A stretch of 64,000 nucleotides of DNA from Hygrocybe punicea (taxonomy: Eukaryota; Basidiomycota; Agaricomycetes; Agaricales; Hygrophoraceae), in the NCBI GenBank assembly GCA_963556145.1, contig OY744464.1:186001-250000 (forward strand). The letters run 5' to 3'. The translations under genes and the position numbers were made by a program. Below the pieces are notes generated by a model. That model was not told the DNA's origin and did not search any database. It was given only the letters and a program-made list of their open reading frames with translations. Shown piece by piece: positions 10,758 to 21,427 of the stretch; the first letter of the stretch is position 1; each line of letters opens with the position of its first letter.

Positions 10758-11297
10758 CTTCGGGTCCCCGCAATGTACCTGTAAATCCTTCCGTATTATT
10801 ACCCTGGATTACACATAAATAATTAATCAACTTCAAAGTTCCACCTCCCAACTGTGTTCCCGTCGCCAAGCTCCTACATATATCAAACATCTTTTCAATG
10901 ATGAACGGTAGAATAACTTTGAAACTACTTGCATTTCTTGTTGTAAAAAGATATCGTGTTTGGATTATTAGTTCACGAACCAAACCTCGAGGCAATCGGC
11001 CAGACCACAATGTTGTTGCCTCCGGGGCCGCGTTGTGCTAGGTTATAATATGCTCCATCGATGGATCCTTGCAGTAGTACTCGCCCATCTCATGTTGCTC
11101 TTCCTCCTGCCAATCCCCAGGCTATGCCATCTGCCAAAGGAGGCCGGCTGCAGTATAAGGTGAACTGAAGCGTCGATTCGGGACGAGACGGGCCAGAAGC
11201 TTGTTATGTACTAGTACGTTGCGGACCGAATACGTCACAATAAGCCCCACTACTGAGTTTTCCCAAAACACCCATCAAACGAAGTACAGTATACTCG
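10758..11297. other. intergenic region upstream of the peroxygenase gene
   Basis: No gene supported. A minus-strand open frame (10687-11010) overlaps paralogue B and lacks any recognisable motif. The stretch presumably holds the 3' end of paralogue B and the promoter of the peroxygenase gene. Confidence 0.5.
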
Positions 11298-12535
11298 GTG
11301 CAAAAAAAAAAGCGAAAATATCAAATACAATCAAATAAAAACATCATCAGCTCCATCTCCAACGGCATAGTCAACATCGGGGTATTCAGTTGGGACGCGG
11401 CCCTCGCTGTATACAATCTCGTCACCCCGAAGCTGGCGAAAGGGAAAGTCGTGCCGAGGGGATGTCCAGGTGAGGGCGGGAAGTGGCCCGAGTATGTCCC
11501 GCCCGAAGAGGGGGACAGTCGGAGTGCGTGTCCGGCGTTGAACGCGATGGCCAATCACGGTATGTAGTATGTGTTGTTGTACGCTCCTTCGAACGCCGCT
11601 TTATCGCCATCACCACCACTACCACTACGTACCACGCAAGGCATCCTCCCACACGATGGCCGCAACATCAGCTTCAAAGGCCTCAACGACAAGATCCGGT
11701 CTACATTCAACTTTGCGCCGACTTTTTGCTTCTTCGTACCCAACTTCAGCGCAGGGATGCTCCACAAGAGTTATTCCAAGGATACGTTCGATCTCGAAGA
11801 CCTGAATCTGCACAACGGCATCGAACACGATGCGTCTCTCACCCGTGAGTTTCTTTGCTGCCTTTGCTAATTTTTTTTTTTTTTTTTCACCTTGGTTGGT
11901 TTTCAACCACTACCCCCCACCCACCGTCCAGGCGACGACGCCGCGCTGTAACCAGACCAAGGCAAGCCTGCTGTACACCTCGTCAAGGGCCTCCTGGCGT
12001 TCGCGACTGGAAAAGATGCAGACGGGAACCCCGTGCTCACCACCGCCGACCTCTCGCGCTACTCCGGTGCGCGCCGGGCCCAAGCCAAGGACACCAATGA
12101 CCAGTTTTCGCTTAGTTTGTTCCACAAGGTATTTGGGAGCTCAAAGTGCGTTTCTTTTTTTTTTTTTTCGTAAATCCCCCCCCCCCAGCACATATCTAAT
12201 TTATTTATTTCTCATTTCATATATTATTTAGCTCCTCCACCTTGCTCAAATTCTTCGGCGGCAAGATCGCAGACCTCGAAGCCCTTGTCATCGAAGAACG
12301 CTTCCGGGATGGGTGGGAGCCGACGGAGCGCTCACGTATGGGGCTGACCATGGCTGCGTTCAATCGGACGGTGTTTGCGGTTGAGTTTGGGATACCGAGC
12401 GATCCGGTGGTGTTGGGGAAGTTGGTTGGTGATGCGGAGGCGGCGCAGGCTGCTGGGACTGCGCCAACGGGTGATCGTGATCGTGATCGTGATGCTACTG
12501 GGGTTAGTACGGCTGTCGAGGCTGTTGGGAAGTGA
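11298..12535 (+). CDS. heme-thiolate peroxygenase (chloroperoxidase/UPO family)
   Basis: Four exons: 11298-11559, 11641-11844, 11932-12145 and 12232-12535, with introns of 81, 87 and 86 nt; 327 aa before the stop. Family hallmarks are ACPALNAMANHG (the Cys is the proximal heme ligand), ILPHDGR right after the first intron, and EHDASL, the distal acid-base motif. The C-terminal part has FFGGKI and GWEP, as in mushroom members. Such enzymes use hydrogen peroxide to oxygenate organic substrates. The N-terminus is polar at first with only a modest hydrophobic stretch, so secretion is unclear. With the best splice of intron 2 the frame meets TAA at 11949-11951. An acceptor 24 nt further (exon from 11956) keeps the frame and removes the stop, at the cost of eight residues. 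Confidence 0.85.
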
Positions 12536-12806
12536 TGTGTGATCGTCGCGGTCATGCCATCTGAAAGGAATCTATGCGTTTATATGATAGTAAACCTTGT
12601 ATATACACACATCTATGCTTTGTGGAATGCGGACCCATGTAATTACTACTGTCCGACAAACGGATATATGCGAGGTGCGGATATAGCTTTCGTTGAGAGG
12701 TTGGTGATATAAATGTAATGCATTACCGTCAAGCCTAAATTACAGACATATGTAAAGGCTAAAACCTCTCCAGCCCCAACCCTGTTTTCAAGCTTCAACC
12801 AACACA

Positions 12807-13816
12807 TCACGAGAAGGTTCTCACGAGCAGGGCGACAACGCTGCTGCCATTCGTACCGTCAATGCCATTATTTCCAGGTCCCGTTGGACTGGTCCCCGGG
12901 ATCGTGACATCGGGGCCGACTTTGGTGATGTGGTAGTTGAAAAACATGATTGTGAAGGTGAGGGCGAGGCCAGCGTGGAGGAGCGCGATAAGGACGACAA
13001 GGAGCCGGGTGGGCTTTGCTTCTGCCTGTGGGTCAATGGGAAGGGACGGGGGGAAGTACAAACATACAGAAGCGAGGAGGGGGTATACGTTAGCGACGAG
13101 GAAGTATCCGGACAGCAGACATGCGATCCCCACCAGGACCCATTGTACGATTGGGACAGGGATTACACAAAGGATCTATAATACTATCGTGTGAGGGTGT
13201 GGATGATGAGAGTGAATGAAATTGGCCACTCACAGAGACGGGTATCCAGACGAACTGGCCGTAACCCCAAACCGCCACCGCCTCGATGACCCTCCACTCG
13301 CCGACGCCCAGGTACCGCAGTGCAAGCCACAACAAGACGGGCAAGGCGAGTCCGTACGCATAGACGAGGGATACCGCGATGGACAGCAGCGTATTCTGCC
13401 GTCCCTGGTGCGGAGAGGTATACGGAGATGGAGGCAGCGAGGGAGGAAGAGAGGAAGAGGGTGAATATGAGGGTGGTGAGGGTCCAGAAGGGGCCGTAGA
13501 GGTCGGCGGCAGGGGTGAGGTGTGTGGAGAGGTATGAGGAGGATGTGGGGAGGAGAGTGGAGTAGCACCGTTTGAGGACCTATTTGGTGTCGAGGTCGAA
13601 GTAGGGTTGATAGTATTCGATTGTCCAGAATCCGGATGACCTGGAGATATCCTTTGAATATTTATCAGTGAATAAAATGTTGCCACAAAAACCCAAGCAA
13701 TGATGTTCACCTCGGTCAGCGTTCCCGACGCCTGGCGACCGTCCTACATTTGAACGTGTTCCCGGAAGTTGTTCTGCAGCAGGATCTGCGCCAAGAAAGG
13801 CTTGAGAGGTTGTCTT
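12807..13816 (-). pseudogene. Yip1-family membrane protein, apparently damaged
   Basis: Read on the minus strand, segments typical of Golgi/vesicle Yip1-domain proteins appear in order: AFLGADPAAEQLPG, GFWTIEYYQPYFDLDTK, VLKRCYSTLLP, DLYGPFWTLTTLIF, several hydrophobic spans (LVYAYGLALPVLLWLALRYLG, GYGQFVWIP, IACLLSGYFLVANVYPLL), and a last span ending NYHITK. A 58-nt intron (13176-13233) and probably a 42-nt intron near 13010-13050 are visible. The expected frame is broken by TAG at 13580-13582 and by a one-base shift near 13405, and the first exons are missing. These proteins act in ER-Golgi trafficking with Rab GTPases. The DIRS-like element begins just upstream, so its insertion may have removed the 5' end. 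Confidence 0.6.
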
Positions 13817-13997
13817 CTAACAAACACAAAGAATGAGTGTAAATTAGAATTAAGTCTATGTACGAATTTGGCAAGTTGTGGCGCATCTGCCTCTCAGCTC
13901 GTGCCACTCCCACTTGCCACTCCAAAAGATCTTCCCTGCTCAATAGAGCAGATTATCTCTTTCATTTCTCTCCGAAAGTCACACACCAACTTCTCTG

Positions 13998-15353
13998 ATG
14001 CCTCGACTTCTCTTCGACCCTGCCCAACTCCAGTGCCCGGACTATGCATCTCTCTTTTATGCCCCAACCCGAGCACCCTTTGTCAATGCCGCCACGACAG
14101 AGGCCCAAGCGGTACAACTGCTCACCAACGTCTGGACTGCAGGTAACGACCTAGAAAAGCAATTATGGCAAGATCAGCTACACAACGACGCGGCGGAGCA
14201 AGCAGAACAGTTTTTACAGGCCCAAGCAGCCGCGGAACAACACGCTCTCCTAGCCGCCCAAGAACGAGAGGACGTGCGAAAGGAAGAGATGAAGAAGAAC
14301 AAGACCAAGTACATCCCCATCCCGAATCGGCCGATGCCCTCCATCACCCCCGTCTTCGCGTCCAACTACGCCACTAAAAAGATGGACAAAGGGCAATACG
14401 TCGAACTCTGGTACTACACTAATGAGGGCCTAGACGAGGCCATGCAAGCACACGCCACAGTCGACGACGATGCCATGGTGATGGCCCGGAAACCTGATGG
14501 CTCGACATCCTGGGTACCCGCTGCCGCTGCCAGAGACTCCAACAAGGCCCTCGACGACAGGGACATCAAATGGGAAGATTTCTGTCAAGCCGTCCCCCGG
14601 ATGATCCTCGCCATGGAGGAGGCCGACTGGCCAGCCGATCGCGTGGCCATGCTTGCCTCCTTCTGGGGCAAGCTTCAGATCCATGAGATGCGGTCCTCCC
14701 GCGACCCCCTTGACCAGAAGGCCCTGCTCTTATACCAGGCTAGACAACGACGGCTATGGCACCTTGCCATCCCCTCACCCCGCGGCGCCTACAACATCTC
14801 CATAATAGATGAATCCGTCTTGCGTAAAACGAAAGAGGAGGTTTATTGGGAAGATCGGAAGCATAGAGACAATACCAGGGACTTCCGCGTGAGTCCCCCC
14901 TCTTTCCATCCAATGATAGATCACTTGCTGACTGTTGCCCCCCCCGATTTCCCTCTACCATTATCCATCTAAAATGACAACCTCCACCTTCCTTTGCATC
15001 GCGCATGCCTCCTCTTTGCTCCATGCATGCCTTCTCTTTGCTATATGCATGCCCCTTATTTGCTCCACGCATGCCACACACTTGCTCCACGCATGCCACA
15101 CCCTTGCTCCATGCATGCTCTCCGCACCTGCACCCTACGCATCCACGCGCTCAGGCTGACCAGGACATTAGTTCAGCCCACAGCACCGCTGCCAACCCCT
15201 CCCCCTCCAGACGGAGCCGAGAGTACAAGCGGTTAACCGATGCTCGCAGGAGGTCTGGGTCTCCACCCCGGCCTCGCGACAGCCGAGGATGTCCGGAAAA
15301 GAAGTCGGATTTCGGGCAGGCGCAGGCAGTGGGGGCTACTCTGCCTGCGCCGT
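13998..15353 (+). pseudogene. Gag-like protein of the DIRS-like element, first part
   Basis: Exon 1 (13998-14888, 297 codons) encodes an Ala/Gln-rich helical region (AAEQAEQFLQAQAAAEQH) followed by a conserved-looking domain with KGQYVELWYYTNEGL, IKWEDFCQAV, WPADRVAMLASFWGKL and EEVYWEDRKHRD. A GTGAGT donor at 14889 opens an intron of about 280 nt that contains a minisatellite. The acceptor is probably at TTAG near 15169, giving a frame that ends GGYSACAV at the insertion point (15353). The missing cysteine-rich end continues at 21163 beyond the LTR element. Likely the structural nucleic-acid-binding protein of the element. Confidence 0.75.
14995..15150 (+). repeat. CATGCATGCC minisatellite inside the Gag intron
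   Basis: Five to six imperfect copies of a 22-24 bp unit (CTTTGCTCCATGCATGCC and variants), located wholly within the intron of the Gag-like gene. Confidence 0.75.
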
Positions 15354-16251
15354 TGTAGATGCGGGTTCTTGGTGGCTTCGGAACTATATAAAGAAATAAT
15401 ATAAAGATCCTAACCAGAAGGTGTCAGCGTAGAAGTGACTGGATAAGTCAGTGTCGGGAATAGAAGTAAAAAGAAGGGAATGTTAGTAAAAGTAAAGCCG
15501 CCGCATAAAACTGGACTAATAACGACGAATCCGGTGATGAACGGAGTGAAAACGGACAAATAATAAAGAACCCGACGATGCCGACGATGTCGGGTATGGC
15601 GGGTCGGGTCGGGTCGGGTTGGAAACGATGAACGAATATACGGAAACAACGATAAAGATGACGAAGTGAACTATAAAAAGCTAAGGATCTACGTGGACGA
15701 GCATTTGAAGGGATTAAAAGGTGATTCTGACTAAAGGGAAACGGGGACTAATGGTATCTTATTTTGTACGGTCGTCGGGGACCGTTTTTATAGTACATGA
15801 GTGTGTAGCTACTTTCGGACATGTCTACTTCGGCCGATAGAAACTACAAAGAAACACTGGAATGGGGAAGTGGAAAGGGGGGTTGCAAAGCAACGAAGAC
15901 AGGAAAGTGGAGGGGAAAACGAATATCCATGAAAAAGATTGGAAAAGTCCTACATATCTCCGAAAGGACGAGGGGATGCATAAATAAGGTAAATCCGAAG
16001 TCGGGGATTGAGTCCGAAGAGATCCATCTCCTGGAATTGGAACTCCGAGGCGTTTGAGGCTGACGGATTTAGCCCAAAAGCGGCCGTCACAAAGCGGCAT
16101 GTGTCGGGTTACATCGGTCACGTCGGGTCACGTCACGTCGGGTTACGTCGGGTTACGTCGGGTTCGAATGCAAGTCGAATGGCGGCATTGGGTTGGTCCG
16201 GATTCGTGATATATCGATGATATGGACTCAGAGGGACGTCGACCCTCTACA
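15354..16251 (+). repeat. 5' LTR
   Basis: 898 bp, starting TGTAGATGCGGG and ending GACCCTCTACA. It contains short tandem words CGGGTCGGGTCGGGT and CGTCGGGTTACGTCGGG. It is otherwise almost identical to the 3' LTR. Confidence 0.93.
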
Positions 16252-16879
16252 TCTCCAGGGTACTTTAAATAAAGACCATCCCTGGTCGATACTACGTGGA
16301 CTTGGGACTCGGATGTGTGAGATGAGGCCGACGTGCTGGTCATGGAATTGGGCTCGACGGGACGAGGCGGGTTGTGGACAATGCAAAGGGGGAGAGCGGA
16401 TGGTGACTAGCGGAACTCGATGGACGGTCGGAGGCTGAGAGCGGCGAATGGGGAACAAAATGGGTGAAGCCGGTGTCGAGGAAAGGGAAACAAAATACAT
16501 AGAACCGGGGAAAAGGGAACTGAGCGGAAATGAAAAAAGAGATGGAAAGCTACAAAAACGGGACAAACGGGGAGTGGAAACGCAAAATAGATGAGAAAAT
16601 AAATAAATGTTGGGTATCGGAAAGAGGGGACACGATAGAAATCAAGTCGGGATAAAACTAAACGTGAAATGGGATCGAGGGTGGGTGACAGAAATAACAA
16701 AGGCATGAGCGGAAACTCGTAGGGCATAAGCGGAAACAACATAAAGCGAAAGCGGATGACAAAAACGGTTGTAGTCGGGTCGGGTTAGGGTCGGCCGCTT
16801 CGGTGGCTGTGTCAACGGGTGGCGGAAACGGTGGCATCGGCTGTGGAAAGGCTTGGTGACATGGGCATAGAAATACGAT

Positions 16880-17080
16880 GACGACGGTGAACATGATATG
16901 ACGACGGCGGAGGTTCGATACGATATGACGACAACGGAGGTTCGATGGACGATGACGGAGGTTCGATGGACGACGGCGGAGGTTCGATACGATATGACGA
17001 CAACGGAGGTTCGATGGACGATGGCGGAGGTTCGATAGATGATGGCGGAGGTTCGATAGACGATGGCGGAGGTTCGATAT
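16880..17080 (+). repeat. GGAGGTTCGAT minisatellite inside the LTR element
   Basis: About nine copies of GGAGGTTCGAT joined by variable GACGATGGC or ACGATATGACGACAAC linkers. Confidence 0.8.
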
Positions 17081-17351
17081 GTCAATACTAATATGGGGGC
17101 GATAATCAACGGCTGTGATATCAGCCTCATACTAGGCGGTTCAGCACCGGCTTGGACCCGTGGGGAAGCATTCTCCCCCATGGAACTGAAATATAAAGTC
17201 GGGTGGGTTGGGAATCGAAGCCGAGACAGGGAACGTTGTGTCTGGGTCGAAACGGTGGCGGAAATGGTGGGTCATGGAAAGCGGAGAGCGATGTCAATGG
17301 GTGGAATGCGGGTGCGTGAGTGGATGAGTCGGGTGCGTGGGGAATGAGTGA

Positions 17352-17470
17352 AGCGGTGCATTGGGTTCGTAAGCGGGTGCGGCGGGTTCGTAAGCGGGTG
17401 CGGCGGGTTCGTAAGCGGGTGCGGCGGGTTCGTAAACGGGTTCGCTGGGTGCGACGGATTCATAAGCGGG
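17352..17470 (+). repeat. 21-bp minisatellite CGTAAGCGGGTGCGGCGGGTT
   Basis: Four to five copies of a unit made of GTAAGCGGGTGCGG and CGGGTTC, slightly degenerate at the right end. It lies in the non-coding interior of the LTR element. Confidence 0.8.
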
Positions 17471-18699
17471 TGTGTCGAGTACGTCGGGTGTATTATGCGG
17501 GTGTCGGGCGTGTCAGGAACGAGTGTATTTCTTTTTATCTTTCTTTTATCTCTGACGTTTTTCTTTCTTTTTATTTATTTAATCTATTTATGTATATATT
17601 TCTTATGCCGATGGACGGTGAGGGGTTTTCGTAGGGTCGGGTTCGGTGGGTATGGGGGTGCGAAGGTGGTGGGTACGGGATGTGAAACCGGAACCGGAAC
17701 CGGATGCCGCGGAATCGTTGGGAACGCGTCCGGGTTCGTAGTCGGCTGTGATGCGAGTCGCGGATCCGGAACCGGAAGCCGATGTAGCGGATTGGTCGAG
17801 AACGGGTGGTCGGGTGTGGGGACTAGACATGGGTGTCGGTTCTGCGGCGGGTTCGTACAGTGACGACGTTGGGCTCTGTTAGATCGCAGACGGGTGCGGC
17901 GGGTCACGGGCGTTCAGGCGTGCTTCAGGTGCCGTCGACACGTTTTTGGGACGTTCCTGGTGGTGGATCTGACAACGGAGGCGTTTTGACGGGCGGAGGG
18001 ACTCGTCTTTGGGGCGACGGAGGCGACTGTGGGACTGCGTGGGGTCGAGGGAGCGGGGAACGTGTGGTCCGGTGTGGCGGTATGGCATAGGGCGACGTAG
18101 GGCGACGGAGGCGGATGACGTGGGCGGATAAGAGGGAACGTGGGATTGCGTGACGTGGATCGTGGTTTCGTGAGGTCGTTCGAGGATGGCGAGAGGTCGA
18201 GGAGGCAGCAACGGGTGGTCGATGTCGGGGGACGGAGGCGGATGACGTGGGCGGATGAGACGACGTGGACTGGGAGATAGATTGGAGGTGATACGGGTGG
18301 CGTTTCGTGTACTTTCGTGGCGGATATGCGTGGGGATTTGACAACGATGCGTCGGGTCGTGGAACGGGTTTGAGCGGCGTGTGGTCACGGTTTCGCGGGC
18401 GTAACCCAACGGGGGCTTTGTTTGGGCTCGCGAAGGGACTTGAAGGACGTCGTGGGGTTGGTCGAGGGCGTAGGTGGTCGAAGGGGAGTGGACGAGGACG
18501 GGGACGGCTGGGAAGTCGGGGTCGACGGGGAGTGACGTGGCAGCTTGCGTGGGACCACGAGGGACGGGGGCGGACGTGTTTGGGACAGTAGGGAGCCATG
18601 TCGAGGTGCGGAGGCGTGAACGTGGGTGTGGAAGGTGGTTGTACGCGGTGGTCGTTGGCGCTAGGTTGGCGAACGCGGCGGCACGAGGCGAGGTGGCAT

Positions 18700-19640
18700 G
18701 ATATGTCGTTGGGGGCTTGAACACAACGGGGACGGCTTGTACGGACTTGCGAGGGGCGATGTAGGATGCTGGGAACTGGTACGAGGCGGCGGTGGGTCCT
18801 ACGAAGACGTGAGCGGCCGGGGACGTCGAGTAGGCGAGGGCACGACGTGGCGACGCGTGGGGCGTCGATAATGGCGAGGACGGCCTGTACTGGCTTTACG
18901 AACGACGGTGTGGGGCTCTGGGAGGCTGTACGAAGCGGCGGATGGTCCAACGAGGACGTGAGCGGCCGGGGATGTCGAGTACGGGGGCACGAGGAAGTAT
19001 GACGTGGCAACGCGTGAGGCATCGATGACGGCGAGGAGTGGCTCGTGAGTGCTCGCAACTGGTGTCGTGGGGCTGTAGGGAGTGGTACGAGGCGACGTGG
19101 AGGTCCGACGAGGGCGTGAGCGGCCGTAGATCTCGACTTGGCTTGGGCACGAAGCAAGGTGACGTGGCGCATCGATAACGGCGAGGAGGACTCGTGAGAG
19201 CTCGCGAAGGGTGTTGTGAGGACTTGGGAAGCCATACGAGGCTGCGGAGGGGGACCAACGAGGGCGTGAGCGGCCGAAGATGTCGTATAAGCGGGGGCAC
19301 AAGGAGGGATGACGTGGCAACGCGTGAGGGGTCGATGACGGCGAGGACGGCTCGTGAGGGCTTGCGAAGGGCGATGTGGGACTCTGGGAAGCGGTGCGAG
19401 GTGACGGGGTGTCCAACGAAGGCGTGAGCGGCCGGAGATGTCGACTTGGCTGGGGCACGAAGCCGGGTGACGTGGCACGGTGTGGGGCATCGATAACGGC
19501 GAAGATGGCTTGTGAGGCTCGCGAATGGCGTCGTGGGGCTGTAGCTCAGTGTTGAGGGCTCGAACGCGGGGGCTGCTCGCATGAACTCGTGAAGGGCGCT
19601 GACGTGGTTTTGCTGGTAACTTCGTGGGCTCAGACGATGG
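18700..19640 (+). repeat. 149-158 bp tandem repeats inside the LTR element
   Basis: The anchor GTGAGCGGCCG recurs at 18809, 18958, 19116, 19266 and 19424, giving spacings of 149, 158, 150 and 158 bp. Each unit also holds an ACGTGGC word, a TCGATAA/TCGATGA word and GGCGAGGA. The units keep a 606-codon minus-strand frame (17925-19745) open. That product is an Arg/Pro/Ser-rich repeat with no domain, so it is not called as a gene. Confidence 0.85.
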
Positions 19641-20235
19641 GGGGGTCTGTAAGGGCTTGTATCCGGTGACAAGTGCGAGTTCGTAGACGCGAGCGGCTGG
19701 GGGTACACAGGCTAAACCCGTTGCACGGAGATCCGTCTGTTCCAAGTTGTGAGTGACGCGTGAGTGCCGTTGGGCGAGTCGATGTTTTGGGGCTTTCCGG
19801 TCGCGGTTTTTCGACGGGTATCGGTGGGGATTGGGATTCCGAGCGTGTTGGAGGTCTATAAACGATTGTGGACGGTGGATGTGACGAAGTTCGAGTCGAA
19901 AACGAGAGTGTTGGATCGTGGCTGTGCAAGTTTCCTAAAGCGGTAAACGGCCGTTGGGTCGGCCGCGCAAGAGCGGGTTCGAAGTTGTACGTGATACTAG
20001 ACAATCGTAGTCGTTAAAGAAGAGAAAATATTATGAGAATCAAACCCAAATGATAGTGTGGCAGTTGGCGATTGGATTGTCGAGGCATCGGATGTCGGAT
20101 GTAAAGAGGTTGGGTAACGGGAGTCGGATGTGTAGAGTGCTGCAGCAAGGGTTATTTCGAGATGACGAAAGGAAAGTGTAGGGTTATGGAATGAATGAAT
20201 GATGACACTGAATTATCCTCGCGGTGGGCTCCAGA

Positions 20236-21158
20236 TGTAGATGCGGGTTCTTGGTGGCTTCGGAACTATATAAAGAAATAATATAAAGATCCTAACCAGA
20301 AGGTGTCAGCGTAGAAGTGACTGGATAAGTCAGTGTCGGGAATAGAAGTAAAAAGAAGGGAATGTTAGTAAAAGTAAAGCCGCCGCATAAAACTGGACTA
20401 ATAACGACGAATCCGGTGATGAACGGAGTGAAAACGGACAAATAATAAAGAACCCGACGATGCCGACGATGTCGGGTATGGCGGGTCGGGTCGGGTCGGG
20501 TTGGAAACGATGAACGAATATACGGAAACAACGATAAAGATGACGAAGTGAACTATAAAAAGCTAAGGATCTACGTGGACGAGCATTTGAAGGGATTAAA
20601 AGGTGATTCTGACTAAAGGGAAACGGGGACTAATGGTATCTTATTTTGTACGGTCGTCGGGGACCGTTTTTATAGTACATGAGTGTGTAGCTACTTTCGG
20701 ACATGTCTACTTCGGCCGATAGAAACTACAAAGAAACACTGGAATGGGGAAGTGGAAAGGGGGGTTGCAAAGCAACGAAGACAGGAAAGTGGAGGGGAAA
20801 ACGAATATCCATGAAAAAGATTGGAAAAGTCCTACATATCTCCGAAAGGACGAGGGGATGCATAAATAAGGTAAATCCGAAGTCGGGGATTGAGTCCGAA
20901 GAGATCCATCTCCTGGAATTGGAACTCCGAGGCATTTGAGGCTGACGGATTTAGCCCAAAAGCGGCCGTCACAAAGCGGCATGTGTCGGGTTACATCGGT
21001 CACGTCGGGTCACGTCACGTCGGGTCACGTCGGGTCACGTCACGTCGGGTTACGTCGGGTTACGTCGGGTTCGAATGCAAGTCGAATGGCGGCATCGGGT
21101 TGGTCCGGATTCGTGATATATCGATGATACGGACTCAGAGGGACGTCGACCCTCTACA
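20236..21158 (+). repeat. 3' LTR
   Basis: 923 bp, nearly identical to the 5' LTR. It carries one extra 25-bp step in the CGTCGGGTCACGT tract and about three substitutions. Confidence 0.93.
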
Positions 21159-21162
21159 CCGT

Positions 21163-21427
21163 ATGCCTGGGTCGCAACCCCCACAGAATTGTGGAATGCG
21201 CCGCAACGCATACCTGGGATGGACTCCACCTCGCGCTCGCACAGCGCGTCAACAAGTCCCTCGTACTCCGCGATGGCCGCCCCATCTGTGTCGACTTCCA
21301 ACGCGTGGCCGGCTGCACCAGCACCCGCCACGACAATCGTCACCTCTGCTCCGGATGTGGTCATACCACTCATGGCGCACAAGGCTGTCCTCGAGCGCAG
21401 AAGGCATCAAGCCCTCACTCCCTATAA
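21163..21427 (+). pseudogene. Gag-like protein of the DIRS-like element, cysteine-rich end
   Basis: Continues the Gag frame across the insertion. It reads CLGRNPHRIVEC, then a Trp-containing spacer, CVDFQRVAGC and HLCSGCGHTTHGAQGC, stopping at 21427. The spacing of Cys and His suggests metal-binding knuckles that hold nucleic acid. The reverse transcriptase frame overlaps its last 60-70 nt, consistent with a frameshift or re-initiation between the two products. Confidence 0.75.

Larger units (their letters stand above)
15354..21158 (+). mobile_element. non-autonomous LTR retrotransposon inserted in the DIRS Gag gene
   Basis: A 5805-bp element bounded by direct LTRs that begin TGTAGATGCGGG and end CCCTCTACA (TG...CA). 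The flanks are CCGT at 15350-15353 and CCGT at 21159-21162, a 4-bp target duplication. Removing the element plus one CCGT restores the reading ACAV-CLGR of the Gag gene, which fixes both borders. The interior (16252-20235) is GC-rich, repetitive and has no recognisable gag or pol, so this resembles a LARD-type element moved in trans. The LTRs differ by about three substitutions and one 25-bp repeat step, so the insertion is recent. Confidence 0.92.

Noticed and set aside
17925..19745. 606-codon minus-strand frame inside the LTR element
   Set aside because: GC-rich tandem repeats with few stop codons; the product is an Arg/Pro/Ser repeat and two other frames are also open. No retroelement motif.
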